From assembly GCA_900768525.1 (NCBI GenBank), contig CAAGDF010000040.1, positions 1 through 38,747 of the forward strand: a stretch of 38,747 nt of DNA, written 5' to 3'. Position 1 is the stretch's first letter. Each line of letters begins with the position of its first letter. Positions 1-8,767 of the stretch are shown in pieces. The notes below the pieces were generated by a model. The model ran no database searches. It was not told the origin of the DNA and was given only the letters and a program-made list of their open reading frames with translations. A program made the position numbers and the translations under genes. Source of the DNA: Clostridia bacterium (lineage in GTDB: Bacteria; Bacillota; Clostridia; Christensenellales; Borkfalkiaceae).

Positions 1-18
1 ACGACGCTCTTCCGATCT
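1..18. other. Illumina adapter remnant at contig edge
   Basis: The first 18 bases, ACGACGCTCTTCCGATCT, are the 3' end of the standard Illumina TruSeq read-1 adapter. They are not genomic. Real sequence begins at base 19, so this edge is an untrimmed contig end and the gene crossing it is artificially cut. Confidence 0.97.
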
Positions 19-695
19 TATTTCATACCCGGCGATTTTGTTTTGCCGACCGTGTTTTCGTCCGCATACAAACATTCGCCGCATACTTTCGCGACCATTT
101 CGGCAGTAACAAGACCTTTTCTGAGTATTACGGGGACTTCGCCCGTAGCGTCGAGCACGGTGCTTTCTATGCCGCCGACCGAACGCCCGCCGTCAAGAAT
201 AAGCGGAATTTTTCCGTTGAAATCGTTATAAACATGCATTGCCGTAACGGGGCTTACATGCTTTGAAATATTTGCCGACGGAGCGGCTATCGGTTTGTTT
301 ACATATTTCAGAAATTCCTGCGCCGCCCGACTTTGCGGAACGCGGATAGCCACGGTGTTAAGCCCGCACGATACGAGCGGAGAAACCTTGCCCTTGCTTT
401 TATATACGATAGTCAACGGACCGGGTAAAAAAGCATTTCTCAGTTTTTCGGCGTAACCGCCCGAATATTCCACGAGCGACGAAACGTCGTAATCTTTATG
501 AACGTGCACGATAAGCGGGTTATCGGACGGTCTGCCCTTCACCGCATACACCTTTTTTATGGCTTCATCGTCAAACGCAAGCGCGCCTAAACCGTAAACC
601 GTTTCGGTCGGAAAAGCCACAAGCTCGCCCGCGCTTATCAGTTTGTCGGCAAGCGATAAAGACTCCTCGTCTATTTTTTTTATCAGCGTTTCCAT
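19..695 (-). CDS. ywlC: Threonylcarbamoyl-AMP synthase, Sua5/YwlC type, 3' end cut off
   Basis: This enzyme makes L-threonylcarbamoyl-AMP from threonine, bicarbonate and ATP, the first step of the t6A modification of ANN-decoding tRNAs in the cytoplasm. The YrdC-fold domain shows PTETVYGLG (residues 29-37), KGRP (53-56), SANIS (140-144) and a GIESTVLD segment. The visible protein is 225 residues and ends in SPGMK. In full-length Sua5/YwlC proteins (about 340 residues) this is the linker SPGMKYxHYAP that leads into the C-terminal Sua5 domain. The apparent TAA stop is made of two genomic bases (TA) and one adapter base (position 18), so a Tyr codon TAC or TAT is more likely and about 115 residues are missing. 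AAGG lies 7 bases before the ATG. The gene follows dnaB on the same strand by about 60 bases. Confidence 0.93.
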
Positions 696-756
696 TATTT
701 TGCCTTAGAATTTATATTAGTTTTTAACCCCGAACGAAACACGCACGGGTTTTATG

Positions 757-2343
757 TCAATCAAAGAGTATATCGCCCGAATCGCCCGAATTATCGTCGT
801 CTTTTTTACCTGCATCCGAGCCGCCGTCAATCGGCTTTAAATCCTCGCCGCCGTAAAAACCGCCGTCTTCGCTATCGTCCGAAAAAACAACGCCGTCGGA
901 CAGCCCCGATTCAATCTTGTCGAGATTGCCTTTAGGCTGTTTTTCCTCTTCGTCCTCTTCTTCGCGCGGTTCATAACCGCCGTCCGGCATACCCTGATAA
1001 TTGGTGTAATTGACGAATTTGGAATACGCGCCCTTAAACAGCAGTTTTGCCGAGCCGCGATCGCCGCTTCTGTTCTTTTCGATTATAACTTCGGCAACGT
1101 TCTTCTCTACCGCGCCCGACGCAACCTCTTTCGGATCTGCGACTTTATCGGGACGATAAATGAACATAACGATGTCCGCATCCTGTTCGATAGAACCCGA
1201 TTCACGCAAGTCGGAAAGCATAGGTTTGCCCTTTCTTTGCGTTACTCCGCGCGACAACTGCGACAGCGCAAGCACAGGCACGTTAAGGTCTTTTGCGATA
1301 ACTTTCAGACCTCTTGAAATCTCGGTTACCTCCTGCTGTCTGTTTTCCGCGCTTCTTACGTCGGGGTAAATCAGCTGCAAGTGGTCGACGATAACCATAT
1401 CCAAACCGTGCGTCGCCTTTAAACGACGGCACTTCGAAAGTATCGTTGTAATATTGTTGGACGGCGAATCATCGACGTAAATAGGTGCTTTTTTCAGTAT
1501 TTTCTGAGCTTCCCACAGTCTTGTCCAACCGCTTTCGTCGTTTTCGGACAGTTTGCCCTTTTGCAAATCGTCCATTCTTACTTTACCGATGGAACACAAG
1601 AGTTTTTGCGCAAGTTCTTCACGCGTCATTTCCAAAGCGAACATCGCGCAAACCTTGTTTTGTTTTATGGCGATATTTTCCATCATATTCAAAGCAAGCG
1701 TGGTTTTACCGTCGGACGGACGAGCAGCCAAAATTACAAGGTTGCCCTTTTTAAATCCGTTCGTAAGGTCGTCTATACGCGTAAAACCCGTCATAAGCCC
1801 GCGCTTGAAACCTTTTACGCGCTCGATCTCTTCAAGATCTTTCATAAGGGGCGCGTAGGTATCGGCAAGAGATACAAGGCTTGACGTTTCGTTTTCTTCG
1901 GATATTTTAAAAATCTCGTTCTCGGCCATCATCAGCGTTTGCTTGCTGTCCGTGCTTTTTCTTGCTTCGGCGGCAATCTTTTCGCTGCTGCGGATAAGCC
2001 GCCTGAGCGTACTGTCGCGCCGAACGATCGACCTGTAGTGCGAATAGTTCGCGCTTGACGGCATGCCCGTAACCAACCTTGTGAGATAGTCCATACCGCC
2101 CGCTTTTTCAAGCGTTCCCGTTTTTTCCATCTCGTCGGACAAAGTTACTATATCGACCGGCTTGTTTTGCCTGATTATCTCCTTCATCGCGCGGATAATC
2201 AGTTTGTGCGATTCGGTGTAAAAGTCCTCCTCGCCGATCGCGGAAAGCATATCGAGTTGTATTTCCTGATCGACGATTACGCAGCCAAGAAACGATTGTT
2301 CGGCTTCCAGACTGTACGGAAGCGCACTGAATTTATCTGCCAT
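757..2343 (-). CDS. dnaB: Replicative DNA helicase DnaB
   Basis: Hexameric 5'-3' helicase that unwinds DNA at the replication fork. The N-terminal domain (about residues 5-110) begins with the typical PYSLEAEQSFLG. The RecA-like domain has Walker A AARPSDGKTT (206-215), ALEMTREEL, Walker B MVIVDHLQL around Asp320, and the late motifs LSQLSRGV and DLRESGSIEQDAD. I chose the ATG at 2343 (528 residues) because GAGGAAAG sits 2 bases before it and the family's SLEAEQ start follows directly; a GTG 30 bases upstream has no ribosome site. Two oddities are an Asp where Met is usual in Walker A, and a long acidic, Gly/Asp-rich tail after about residue 450. It probably partners the DnaD and DnaI-like proteins encoded at 8.8-11.2 kb. 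Confidence 0.97.
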   Translation of the reverse strand: MADKFSALPYSLEAEQSFLGCVIVDQEIQLDMLSAIGEEDFYTESHKLIIRAMKEIIRQNKPVDIVTLSDEMEKTGTLEKAGGMDYLTRLVTGMPSSANYSHYRSIVRRDSTLRRLIRSSEKIAAEARKSTDSKQTLMMAENEIFKISEENETSSLVSLADTYAPLMKDLEEIERVKGFKRGLMTGFTRIDDLTNGFKKGNLVILAARPSDGKTTLALNMMENIAIKQNKVCAMFALEMTREELAQKLLCSIGKVRMDDLQKGKLSENDESGWTRLWEAQKILKKAPIYVDDSPSNNITTILSKCRRLKATHGLDMVIVDHLQLIYPDVRSAENRQQEVTEISRGLKVIAKDLNVPVLALSQLSRGVTQRKGKPMLSDLRESGSIEQDADIVMFIYRPDKVADPKEVASGAVEKNVAEVIIEKNRSGDRGSAKLLFKGAYSKFVNYTNYQGMPDGGYEPREEEDEEEKQPKGNLDKIESGLSDGVVFSDDSEDGGFYGGEDLKPIDGGSDAGKKDDDNSGDSGDILFD

Positions 2344-2370
2344 TTCTTTCCTCGGTATTATAAATTCCAA

Positions 2371-2389
2371 CACCGCCCTTTGCGGGCGG
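2371..2389. other. GC-rich hairpin upstream of dnaB
   Basis: ACCGCCC and GGGCGGT form a perfect 7-bp stem with a 5-base loop, in the gap between pepF and dnaB and 27 bases before the dnaB ATG. On the coding strand it is not followed by a T run, so it is not a standard terminator. It may be an RNA processing or stability element. Confidence 0.5.
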
Positions 2390-2419
2390 TAAGTATATGC
2401 TTTTTTAAACGTTTAACGT

Positions 2420-4198
2420 TTAGTCGGCTAGCGCTTTGAACCGCTTGAGCGCGTCGGCAAAAGAGTTCATTGCCGCCTCAAAAGGCTTGCGCGAAGTGAG
2501 ATCTACGCCCGCAAGTTTAAGAAGTTCGACGGGGCAATCGCTGCCGCCCGAGGATAAGAATTTGAAATAATCTTTAACCGCGGGTTCGCCCTCGTTATAA
2601 ATTCTTTCGGCAATGGTTATCGCGCTGGTAATGCCTGTTGCGTACTTATAAACGTAAAACGCATTGTAGAAATGCGGAATTCTTGCCCATTCGTATGCGA
2701 TTTCGGGATCGGAAATCATGCTCTTGCCGAAATATTTTTTGTTAAGATTGAGATATTCGTTGCACAAAGAATCCTTGGTGATAGGAATACCCTTTTCCAC
2801 CTGACCGTGCGCGAACGCTTCGAACTCGGCAAACATAGTCTGACGGAACAGCGTGCCCTTAATCATATCCATATAATAATTAAGGAGATAGCGTTTAAGT
2901 TTTTTATCTTCCGTCTTTTTGAGCAGGTATTTAAGGAGCAATACTTCGTTGACCGTGCTTGCAACCTCGGCAACGAAAATTCTGTAACTTGCTTTCGACT
3001 GCGGCTGAGCTGCGTTTGAATGGAAGGAATGCATTGCATGACCTAATTCGTGCGCGATAGTAAAAATATCGTTGGTCGTCTTTTGATAGTTCAAAAGAAC
3101 GTACGGGTGAGCGCATATATATACCGATATGGAATATGCACCGCTGCGTTTACCCTCGGTTTCTTCAACGTCGATCCAGCGTTCGTCGTGAGCGCGCTGA
3201 AGAAGTTTGCCGTATTCTTCGCCGAGCGGTTTCAAGCCCTCTTTTACGAGTTTGAACGCGTCCTCGTAATCGAGTTCGAGGTTTGCGCCCTCTACAAGCG
3301 GCGTGTATACGTCATACATATGCAGTTCTTTATAACCGAGTTCTTTTTTGCGTACGGCAACGTATTCGTGCATGGTTTTCATGCCCGCGCTTACGCTTTC
3401 TATAAGGTTGTTGTAAACCTCGGGGTATACGTCCTCACTGCTGAGCGCGCGGTCAAGACAGCTTTCGTATTTTCTCACGCGCGAAATATATACGTTTTTA
3501 TTTACGTTTGCAATGTAGGTTGCGGCAATCGTGTCAATAAGACCGATGAACGCACCGTAATATGCCTTGAAGGTTTTTCTTCTGACAGCCCTGTCCGAAT
3601 CCTGCATAAGAACGCCGTACGTTCCGTGCGACACTTTAATCTTTTTGCCGCGGACGGTAATTTCGGGGAACGGCAGATCGGCGTTGTTAATCATTCCGAA
3701 AATATTGCGGAAAGACGAGAACACCTGCCCGCCCATCGCCAAAACACCCTCGGCTTCTTTACCGAGAACATGCGCTTTATCTTTTATTATGCCTTTGATT
3801 TCGTAGTCGTAATCTTTAAGGCGCGGATCGTTCACAAAACTTTCGAGCACGCTTATATCGAGCGCGGTGAGTTCGGGAGTCATGAACGCGATAGCCGAAG
3901 AAAAACGCACTTCAAGTTCGTCGATACGCGCTAAAAGCGCAGAACTTTCGGAATCACGCGAATCTTCGTCGTGCTTCATATACGCATAAACGCCGAGCAA
4001 TTCCAAATCGCCCATTACCGAATATAACTCGTCAAAACACGCTTTGACCGTTTCGACGGTATTCAGCTTACCCTCGTACTTTGCAAAATCTATGCGCTTT
4101 TCGGTTTTCGCAAACAATGCGTTCCATTCGGCAAGATTTTCAAACATATCTTCGGTTTTCCATTTAAGGTTTATCGGTACATCTTTTCTGTTAAGCAT
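2420..4198 (-). CDS. pepF: Oligoendopeptidase F, M3 family
   Basis: Cytoplasmic zinc metallopeptidase that cuts short peptides. The length (592 residues) and architecture fit PepF. The N-terminal helical oligopeptidase F region is followed by the M3 catalytic domain with HELGHAMHSF, the HExxH zinc motif; the third ligand is expected in the following helix (FVAEVAS). The start is the ATG in MLNRKDVPINLKW, preceded by AGGAGAAG. It lies between a small membrane protein gene and dnaB, all on the minus strand with short gaps, so co-transcription is possible. Confidence 0.95.
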   Translation of the reverse strand: MLNRKDVPINLKWKTEDMFENLAEWNALFAKTEKRIDFAKYEGKLNTVETVKACFDELYSVMGDLELLGVYAYMKHDEDSRDSESSALLARIDELEVRFSSAIAFMTPELTALDISVLESFVNDPRLKDYDYEIKGIIKDKAHVLGKEAEGVLAMGGQVFSSFRNIFGMINNADLPFPEITVRGKKIKVSHGTYGVLMQDSDRAVRRKTFKAYYGAFIGLIDTIAATYIANVNKNVYISRVRKYESCLDRALSSEDVYPEVYNNLIESVSAGMKTMHEYVAVRKKELGYKELHMYDVYTPLVEGANLELDYEDAFKLVKEGLKPLGEEYGKLLQRAHDERWIDVEETEGKRSGAYSISVYICAHPYVLLNYQKTTNDIFTIAHELGHAMHSFHSNAAQPQSKASYRIFVAEVASTVNEVLLLKYLLKKTEDKKLKRYLLNYYMDMIKGTLFRQTMFAEFEAFAHGQVEKGIPITKDSLCNEYLNLNKKYFGKSMISDPEIAYEWARIPHFYNAFYVYKYATGITSAITIAERIYNEGEPAVKDYFKFLSSGGSDCPVELLKLAGVDLTSRKPFEAAMNSFADALKRFKALAD

Positions 4199-4250
4199 TT
4201 TTCTTCTCCTATTGAATTTGATTTTTATCGGCTTGCTCGGTTATTTTTTA

Positions 4251-4781
4251 TTATTCAAAAATATCCTCGCTCCTGAGTTCGTACGCAATCAGAATATTGC
4301 CCTGCGTGATATGGTGAACGAGATCGCCCGCCTTGAAATCGGGCAACGGCTTTTCCACGTCGAACAAGATATTTCTTTCAAAATATTCCTGCTTTTTATC
4401 CGACCATTCCAAAAATTTGAGGTTCAAAAAATCTACGCCGTCTTTTACGGTTATAGAACTGTCTATACCGTTAAAAACGTTAGAGCCTTCGTTTTTGATG
4501 CCGTTTTTGAAATAGTACAGCATTTTATAATAATTGTTCACCCGCTTATATTTGATTGACATAATCGGATAGATGATTATGACGTACAGCGCGCATGACG
4601 CAATGTTGATTGCGAGAAGAGGCGCTTTAAGCGGCGTGGCGTATTCCTGAAAAGTATAAAGCACAAAAATCGCGATATTCACCGCAACAAGCACAGCAAG
4701 ACTTACCCAAAAACCGACGAGCAGTTTTTTCCTTTGCCTGTTTATGTTTTCGTAATCGCTTTCTTCGTATATTCCGATCAT
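4251..4781 (-). CDS. Small membrane protein of unknown function
   Basis: I do not recognise a family. The protein is 176 residues when started at the ATG of MIGIYEESDYENINRQ, which has AAGGA 8 bases upstream. A longer reading frame to 4877 would run into the degV gene and is less likely. Two hydrophobic segments, roughly residues 20-44 and 54-76, predict two membrane spans with a short link. The rest, about 100 residues rich in Tyr, Lys and Phe, is soluble and probably cytoplasmic. The gene lies 53 bases after degV and 52 bases before pepF on the same strand. Confidence 0.72.
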   Translation of the reverse strand: MIGIYEESDYENINRQRKKLLVGFWVSLAVLVAVNIAIFVLYTFQEYATPLKAPLLAINIASCALYVIIIYPIMSIKYKRVNNYYKMLYYFKNGIKNEGSNVFNGIDSSITVKDGVDFLNLKFLEWSDKKQEYFERNILFDVEKPLPDFKAGDLVHHITQGNILIAYELRSEDIFE

Positions 4782-4834
4782 AGTAAAAATCCTTTTTGTT
4801 ATTCGGCTGCCTATTGTTTTTGTGAGCCGACGGT

Positions 4835-5683
4835 TTATTCGGCTAAAAACAACAGCCCGATCGTGTTCTTTCCGCAATGGGTTGATATGGTTGCGCCCGC
4901 TTCGGTTTCGATTATCTCTTCAAAATCGAACAATTCTTTCGCTTTGGCTATAACCGCATCTATATTTTCCCTGCCGTCGCACGGGCTGTGCGTTACGAAC
5001 GCCCTGCGTTTATCGTACGACGTGTATTCGGCGGCAAGATCGCCGATATATTGCATAAGCGCACGGCTTAAATTGCCCATATGTTTTTTCTTAACGCAAA
5101 GCGCGCCGTCTTTTTCGCAAATCGACGGATGAATTTTCAGTATTTTTGACCCGATGAGCGCGGTTAAACTGCATCTTCCGCCTTTGTGAAGATTGTCGAG
5201 CGTGTCGACGACGAAAGAGGTCTGAACCTTTTCGGTCAGTTTTTTAATCGTTTCCGCCACCTCGTCGAACTCCGCGCCGCCGCTCAGCATATCATGCGCT
5301 TTAAACATAAGAATCGCCTCGCCCGTAGAGAGCGAATGTGTATCTATAACACACACGTCGCCGACCTCTTCGGCAGCTTTAACGGCGTTGTTACAGGACG
5401 ACGACGCTTTGGACGAAATGGAAAAATGCAGCACTTTTTCGGCTTTTTTCTTCATTTCGGTAAAGAAATCCGAATATTCGGCAAGCGACACCGCCGCCGT
5501 TTTGGGCAGTTGTCCGCATTTTTTAACGTACTCGAAAAGCTCGTCCGCGGTTATGTCTATTCCGTCTTTATATTCTTTGCCGTCAACTATAACGGTGATC
5601 GGCAAAATCTCCACTCCGTATTGTTTTACAAGCTCGGGCGATAAGTCGCAAGTAGACTCCGCCGTTATAATCCATTTATTCAT
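4835..5683 (-). CDS. DegV family fatty-acid-binding protein
   Basis: DegV/FakB-type proteins hold a fatty acid and, in Gram-positive bacteria, can present it to a fatty-acid kinase. The 282 residues begin with the typical WIITAESTCDLSPELV followed by LPITVIVDG and a DGIDIT segment. A central SSKASSSCNNA stretch and a VVDTLDNLHKGGRCS block match the family. A GGGAG ribosome site lies 7 bases before the ATG. Its lipid-binding role is known for the family; the physiological lipid cannot be read here. Neighbours are the signal peptidase gene upstream and a small membrane protein downstream. Confidence 0.93.
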   Translation of the reverse strand: MNKWIITAESTCDLSPELVKQYGVEILPITVIVDGKEYKDGIDITADELFEYVKKCGQLPKTAAVSLAEYSDFFTEMKKKAEKVLHFSISSKASSSCNNAVKAAEEVGDVCVIDTHSLSTGEAILMFKAHDMLSGGAEFDEVAETIKKLTEKVQTSFVVDTLDNLHKGGRCSLTALIGSKILKIHPSICEKDGALCVKKKHMGNLSRALMQYIGDLAAEYTSYDKRRAFVTHSPCDGRENIDAVIAKAKELFDFEEIIETEAGATISTHCGKNTIGLLFLAE

Positions 5684-5764
5684 TTTTTAACTCCCTGTTC
5701 ACTTAAATTTGTGGTTTTTCCGCAAGCGGCTTGACCGCAACGCGCGCATTTTACCGCGCGGATA

Positions 5765-6391
5765 TTATAAAAATTTGTACAGTACGGCAAGCGAACTGTC
5801 TTTATTATCTATAAAAAACTGCCGCACGACGCCGTCGATATAATTAAGCGATATCGCGCCGCCGAGGCGTTTATCCCTGCAATCGATACTGTTCTCCCTG
5901 TTGTCGCCCATTGCGAAAAACTCGCCTTCTTCCACCTCGAATATAACGGGATCGGTATAGATTTGCTTATTTCCGTAATAAACGTACGTTTTCCCTTTCG
6001 CATACTCTTCGTGCTGAAGAACGTAATCGGTTTCGCCATGCTTTTTGACGTAAACTTTCCCGCCGTCGATCATAACCGAATCGCCGCCGAGCGCGATGAC
6101 GCGCTTTATATACGCTATATCCTTGGTGAAAACAACCACGTCGCCGTAATCGGGCGAAGCCAGACGATCGAGCACGAGCATATCGCCGTCATGCAACGTG
6201 CTTTCCATCGAACTGCCGACAACCTGAATGGGTTCTAACCAAACGAATTTCGTCCATACGACAAACAGGCATATGCAAAGCAAAACAACGGTCAGAGCAA
6301 CGTCGGTAAACGAACTGCGAGCCTCCGCCATTTTTACGGATACGAGATCTTTCGCAAGGCAATTTTGTTTTTTCTTGCCAAAAAACGACAT
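5765..6391 (-). CDS. lepB: Signal peptidase I
   Basis: Membrane-bound serine protease that removes signal peptides from exported proteins. One membrane span (about residues 30-48) is followed by the catalytic Ser61 in VGSSMESTLHDGD, the catalytic Lys96 in YIKRVIALGGDSV and the conserved GDNRENSIDCRD box. At 208 residues with one N-terminal span it fits the Gram-positive SipS type. AGGAGG stands 5 bases before the ATG and overlaps the stop codon of the gene upstream, so the two are likely translated from one message. Several exported proteins in this window would be its substrates. Confidence 0.96.
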   Translation of the reverse strand: MSFFGKKKQNCLAKDLVSVKMAEARSSFTDVALTVVLLCICLFVVWTKFVWLEPIQVVGSSMESTLHDGDMLVLDRLASPDYGDVVVFTKDIAYIKRVIALGGDSVMIDGGKVYVKKHGETDYVLQHEEYAKGKTYVYYGNKQIYTDPVIFEVEEGEFFAMGDNRENSIDCRDKRLGGAISLNYIDGVVRQFFIDNKDSSLAVLYKFL

Positions 6392-6400
6392 CGTTTCCTC

Positions 6401-8104
6401 CTAAATCAATAAAACGTTATTGATTGCAAAAAGACTGTCCGATTCTATCTTGATAGCGGAAACAGATTCAAAATCTTTAAGCGAAAAATTCATTTCGTTT
6501 TTGAAATCGGTAAACGCAACCTGAACGTTATACCACGAATTGGCGCAACCGAAATTGACTTTTACCGAGTATTCTTCAAGTTCGCCGAGTTTATTGCCCG
6601 TAAGAAGCGAGATTTTCAAAACCGTGTAATCAGAGCTGAAAACGTCGAACTTCAAAATGGAACGCCTGCCGGGTTTGAACCTGTTTTCGCCTATTTTGTA
6701 AGTCAAAAGTCCGTAACGCGAGGTTACGCCCGTTATGCCGTTTGAACATTCGGCAAGACGAATACTGTCGCTTTCGTTGAATATGATACCGCCGATCGCG
6801 CTGAGTTTTTCATTGGCGGGAGTGAAACAATCCGCCCCCATATCGGAGGTGTAGAGCATGTTCGACGCACGCACCGACATATGCGCCAACGTGCCGTAAA
6901 CTATTTTAGAACTTACCGTTACGCCGTTTTTGTATTCGGCTACGGCAAACGCGTGAGTAAAATCGGAATCGCCGCCGAGCATCGCATGGTAATATTTTTT
7001 TTCTTTATCCTGCTTTACAAGCTGCATAGGCTGCCAGTTGCGAAGCCCCGGCGCGGAAACGCCTTCGCTTAAATAAACCGCAAGCGATTTGAGTTTTTCG
7101 GGTTCGACAACGGTTACCTCGGCAAAATACGAAACGCCGTCCTCGCCCGCCGCGGTTTTTACCTGCGGAGCCGCGGGGAAATAATATTTTTCTATATTCG
7201 CACCGTCTTTGGAAAGATGACGCTTTAAGAAAATCAATATGTCGTCGCCGCATTTTTTGTTGATCGTATCGCGGAATCTCGGCGCATAGTTGAAAGAATG
7301 TTCTACGTCTGGTTTTAAACGCTGAAGCGTATCGGGCCCGCGGTCGCAGTCGAAATCGGAACTATTCGTTCCCGCAACATACAACACGGGACAGTTGACG
7401 TACTGAGCATAAACGTGAGCGTCTACCCCGCCCAACCAACGATATCTTTCGTCGTCAAGTTCGATATCGGCGGAAATGTGCCTGAACACGCCCTTGTATG
7501 CCTGCCAACCGATTCCGTATACCGAAATAAAACACGAAATCCGCTTGTCGCCGTAAAGGGATTGCCAACCTACGTTCGCACCCTGCTTTATACCGATAAG
7601 CGCGATTTTTTCGACCTCGGGACGAGTTTGCAAAAACACCGCCGCATACTTTGCCACGGCAGCCCATTCGTACCAACAACATTCCTTTGCGGTTCTTTCA
7701 ACGTGAAAAATATCTCCTGCCTGCTTTAAATTCGCATAGTCGATCTCGGTCGGGTAATTGGTATACTCCGGCGTTCCGGGATATTCGCCGCGGTAATCGA
7801 CCATTAAAACGGCGTAACCCTGACGAACGTAATAATTGACCGTATCGAGATTTACCGTTTCGCTGCAATCGGGTAAAATCAATATTCCGCCGATCTTCCT
7901 GCCTGCGGGGAGGTTCTGCGGGCGTGCGTACAAGCCGTAAATTCTCACCCTGCCCGACTCGGTTTCTCTGCCCGAAAAATATACCTCGGAATAAATTATA
8001 CCGTCGTATATCATTTCGTTGACTTTACTTTCCTTCAGCGGCAAAGAGTCGTTAAAGTCCGACCATAAAGCAGTCGGTGTTATTATTTTTCTGACATTAT
8101 CCAT
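6401..8104 (-). CDS. Alpha/beta-hydrolase-like protein with altered nucleophile elbow
   Basis: The N-terminal half (about residues 25-330) looks like an acetyl-esterase or dipeptidyl-peptidase type alpha/beta hydrolase: strand LILPDC, then GYAVLMVDYRGEYPG, then the elbow strand IALIGIKQGANVGW, then a late SFNYAPRF histidine region. The elbow reads G-I-K-Q-G (171-175): the nucleophile Ser is replaced by Lys173. The C-terminal 230 residues look like beta-sandwich modules, perhaps carbohydrate binding. There is no signal peptide. I chose the third ATG (MDNVRKI, 567 residues) because GGAG lies 5 bases before it; an ATG at 8152 would add 16 residues. A strong promoter lies upstream at 8256-8284. 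The function is unknown; it may be a non-catalytic binding protein or use another residue. Confidence 0.75.
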   Translation of the reverse strand: MDNVRKIITPTALWSDFNDSLPLKESKVNEMIYDGIIYSEVYFSGRETESGRVRIYGLYARPQNLPAGRKIGGILILPDCSETVNLDTVNYYVRQGYAVLMVDYRGEYPGTPEYTNYPTEIDYANLKQAGDIFHVERTAKECCWYEWAAVAKYAAVFLQTRPEVEKIALIGIKQGANVGWQSLYGDKRISCFISVYGIGWQAYKGVFRHISADIELDDERYRWLGGVDAHVYAQYVNCPVLYVAGTNSSDFDCDRGPDTLQRLKPDVEHSFNYAPRFRDTINKKCGDDILIFLKRHLSKDGANIEKYYFPAAPQVKTAAGEDGVSYFAEVTVVEPEKLKSLAVYLSEGVSAPGLRNWQPMQLVKQDKEKKYYHAMLGGDSDFTHAFAVAEYKNGVTVSSKIVYGTLAHMSVRASNMLYTSDMGADCFTPANEKLSAIGGIIFNESDSIRLAECSNGITGVTSRYGLLTYKIGENRFKPGRRSILKFDVFSSDYTVLKISLLTGNKLGELEEYSVKVNFGCANSWYNVQVAFTDFKNEMNFSLKDFESVSAIKIESDSLFAINNVLLI

Positions 8105-8174
8105 AGTTTCTCCGCTCATCCGATCGAAACGACGACCGAATATAGAGTTCATATAAGTTCCGGTGTTGCGTTTT

Positions 8175-8196
8175 GCAAACCTATAAAGCGGTTTGC
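8175..8196. other. Leader hairpin
   Basis: GCAAACC and GGTTTGC form a 7-bp stem with an 8-base loop. It lies in the roughly 145-base leader between the promoter at 8256-8284 and the start of the hydrolase-like gene on the minus strand. Its role is unknown. Confidence 0.4.
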
Positions 8197-8255
8197 TTTA
8201 AAAATAACGCGCCTTGCAGCCGAGGTCGGCAATCACAATCGCATTATTCTTGACA

Positions 8256-8284
8256 ATTATATAACATTTATCCATTTTTTTCAA
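8256..8284 (-). promoter_or_regulatory. Sigma-70 type promoter for the minus-strand gene group
   Basis: On the minus strand, TTGAAA (8284-8279), a 17-base spacer and TATAAT (8261-8256) make a near-consensus promoter. Transcription would start near 8249, about 145 bases before the hydrolase-like gene, and could continue into lepB and beyond. Confidence 0.8.
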
Positions 8285-8677
8285 ATTATTCAGCGCGATA
8301 TTTCGATTTTATTATAATAATTACTTTTATGCCCGAAAAAAATGCAATTTGCGTTTGATAAACCATAACAAAACAAATGAAATGTCCGAAAACTTGAAAC
8401 GGTCTTTTTGTTGAAACACCGTAAAGCGCATGCCGCGAGCATGCATACGGCATAGTTTTGCAACCTGCGTTTAACCCATGCAAATTTTAAGCCGCGAACG
8501 GTTTCGGGCGTCGGCATTATACGATTTACGGGCAAAATAAAGGCGGAAGATAAACGCAAAATAGCCGATAACCGACTTATAGCCTCACTTTTTGAATTTT
8601 TTGCGGAAATTTGAAAACGCTTTGAAAAGGCTTTTGAGCAAATATTTAAGACGATTTAAAAAAAATGATTATTTAAC
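8285..8677. other. Intergenic stretch without a supported gene
   Basis: This part of the divergent intergenic region holds only two overlapping minus-strand reading frames of 65 and 89 codons without ribosome sites, which I do not accept as genes. A short GCATGC repeat pair around 8438-8454 could fold. No tRNA, riboswitch or recognisable RNA was seen. Confidence 0.6.
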
Positions 8678-8706
8678 TTGATTTTTTAAGTTTAATATAT
8701 TAAAAT
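8678..8706 (+). promoter_or_regulatory. Promoter of the dnaD-like operon
   Basis: TTGATT (8678-8683), a 17-base spacer and TAAAAT (8701-8706) precede the dnaD-like gene. Transcription would start near 8713, giving a leader of about 55 bases that ends in GGAGG at 8756-8760. Confidence 0.7.
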
Positions 8707-8767
8707 ACATGGGCGAAAGACAGTATAAGCGAAACATTTTTATCGGAATTTTTACGGAGGCAAAATT

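Noticed and set aside
2344..2373. GTG start adding ten residues to DnaB
   Set aside because: No ribosome site before the GTG, while GAGGAAAG precedes the ATG at 2343, where family members begin.
3050..3934. Long plus-strand reading frame of 294 codons
   Set aside because: It is antisense to the clearly coding pepF gene, and its Phe/Val/Arg-rich composition is the usual shadow of this genome's codon use.
5700..5764. GC-rich inverted repeats between lepB and degV as a terminator
   Set aside because: No T run follows on the coding strand, and the two genes are close and in the same direction.
8286..8559. Two overlapping minus-strand reading frames of 65 and 89 codons in the divergent intergenic region
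   Set aside because: Neither has a ribosome site, they overlap each other, the composition is unlike the neighbouring genes, and a strong promoter runs through their ends.
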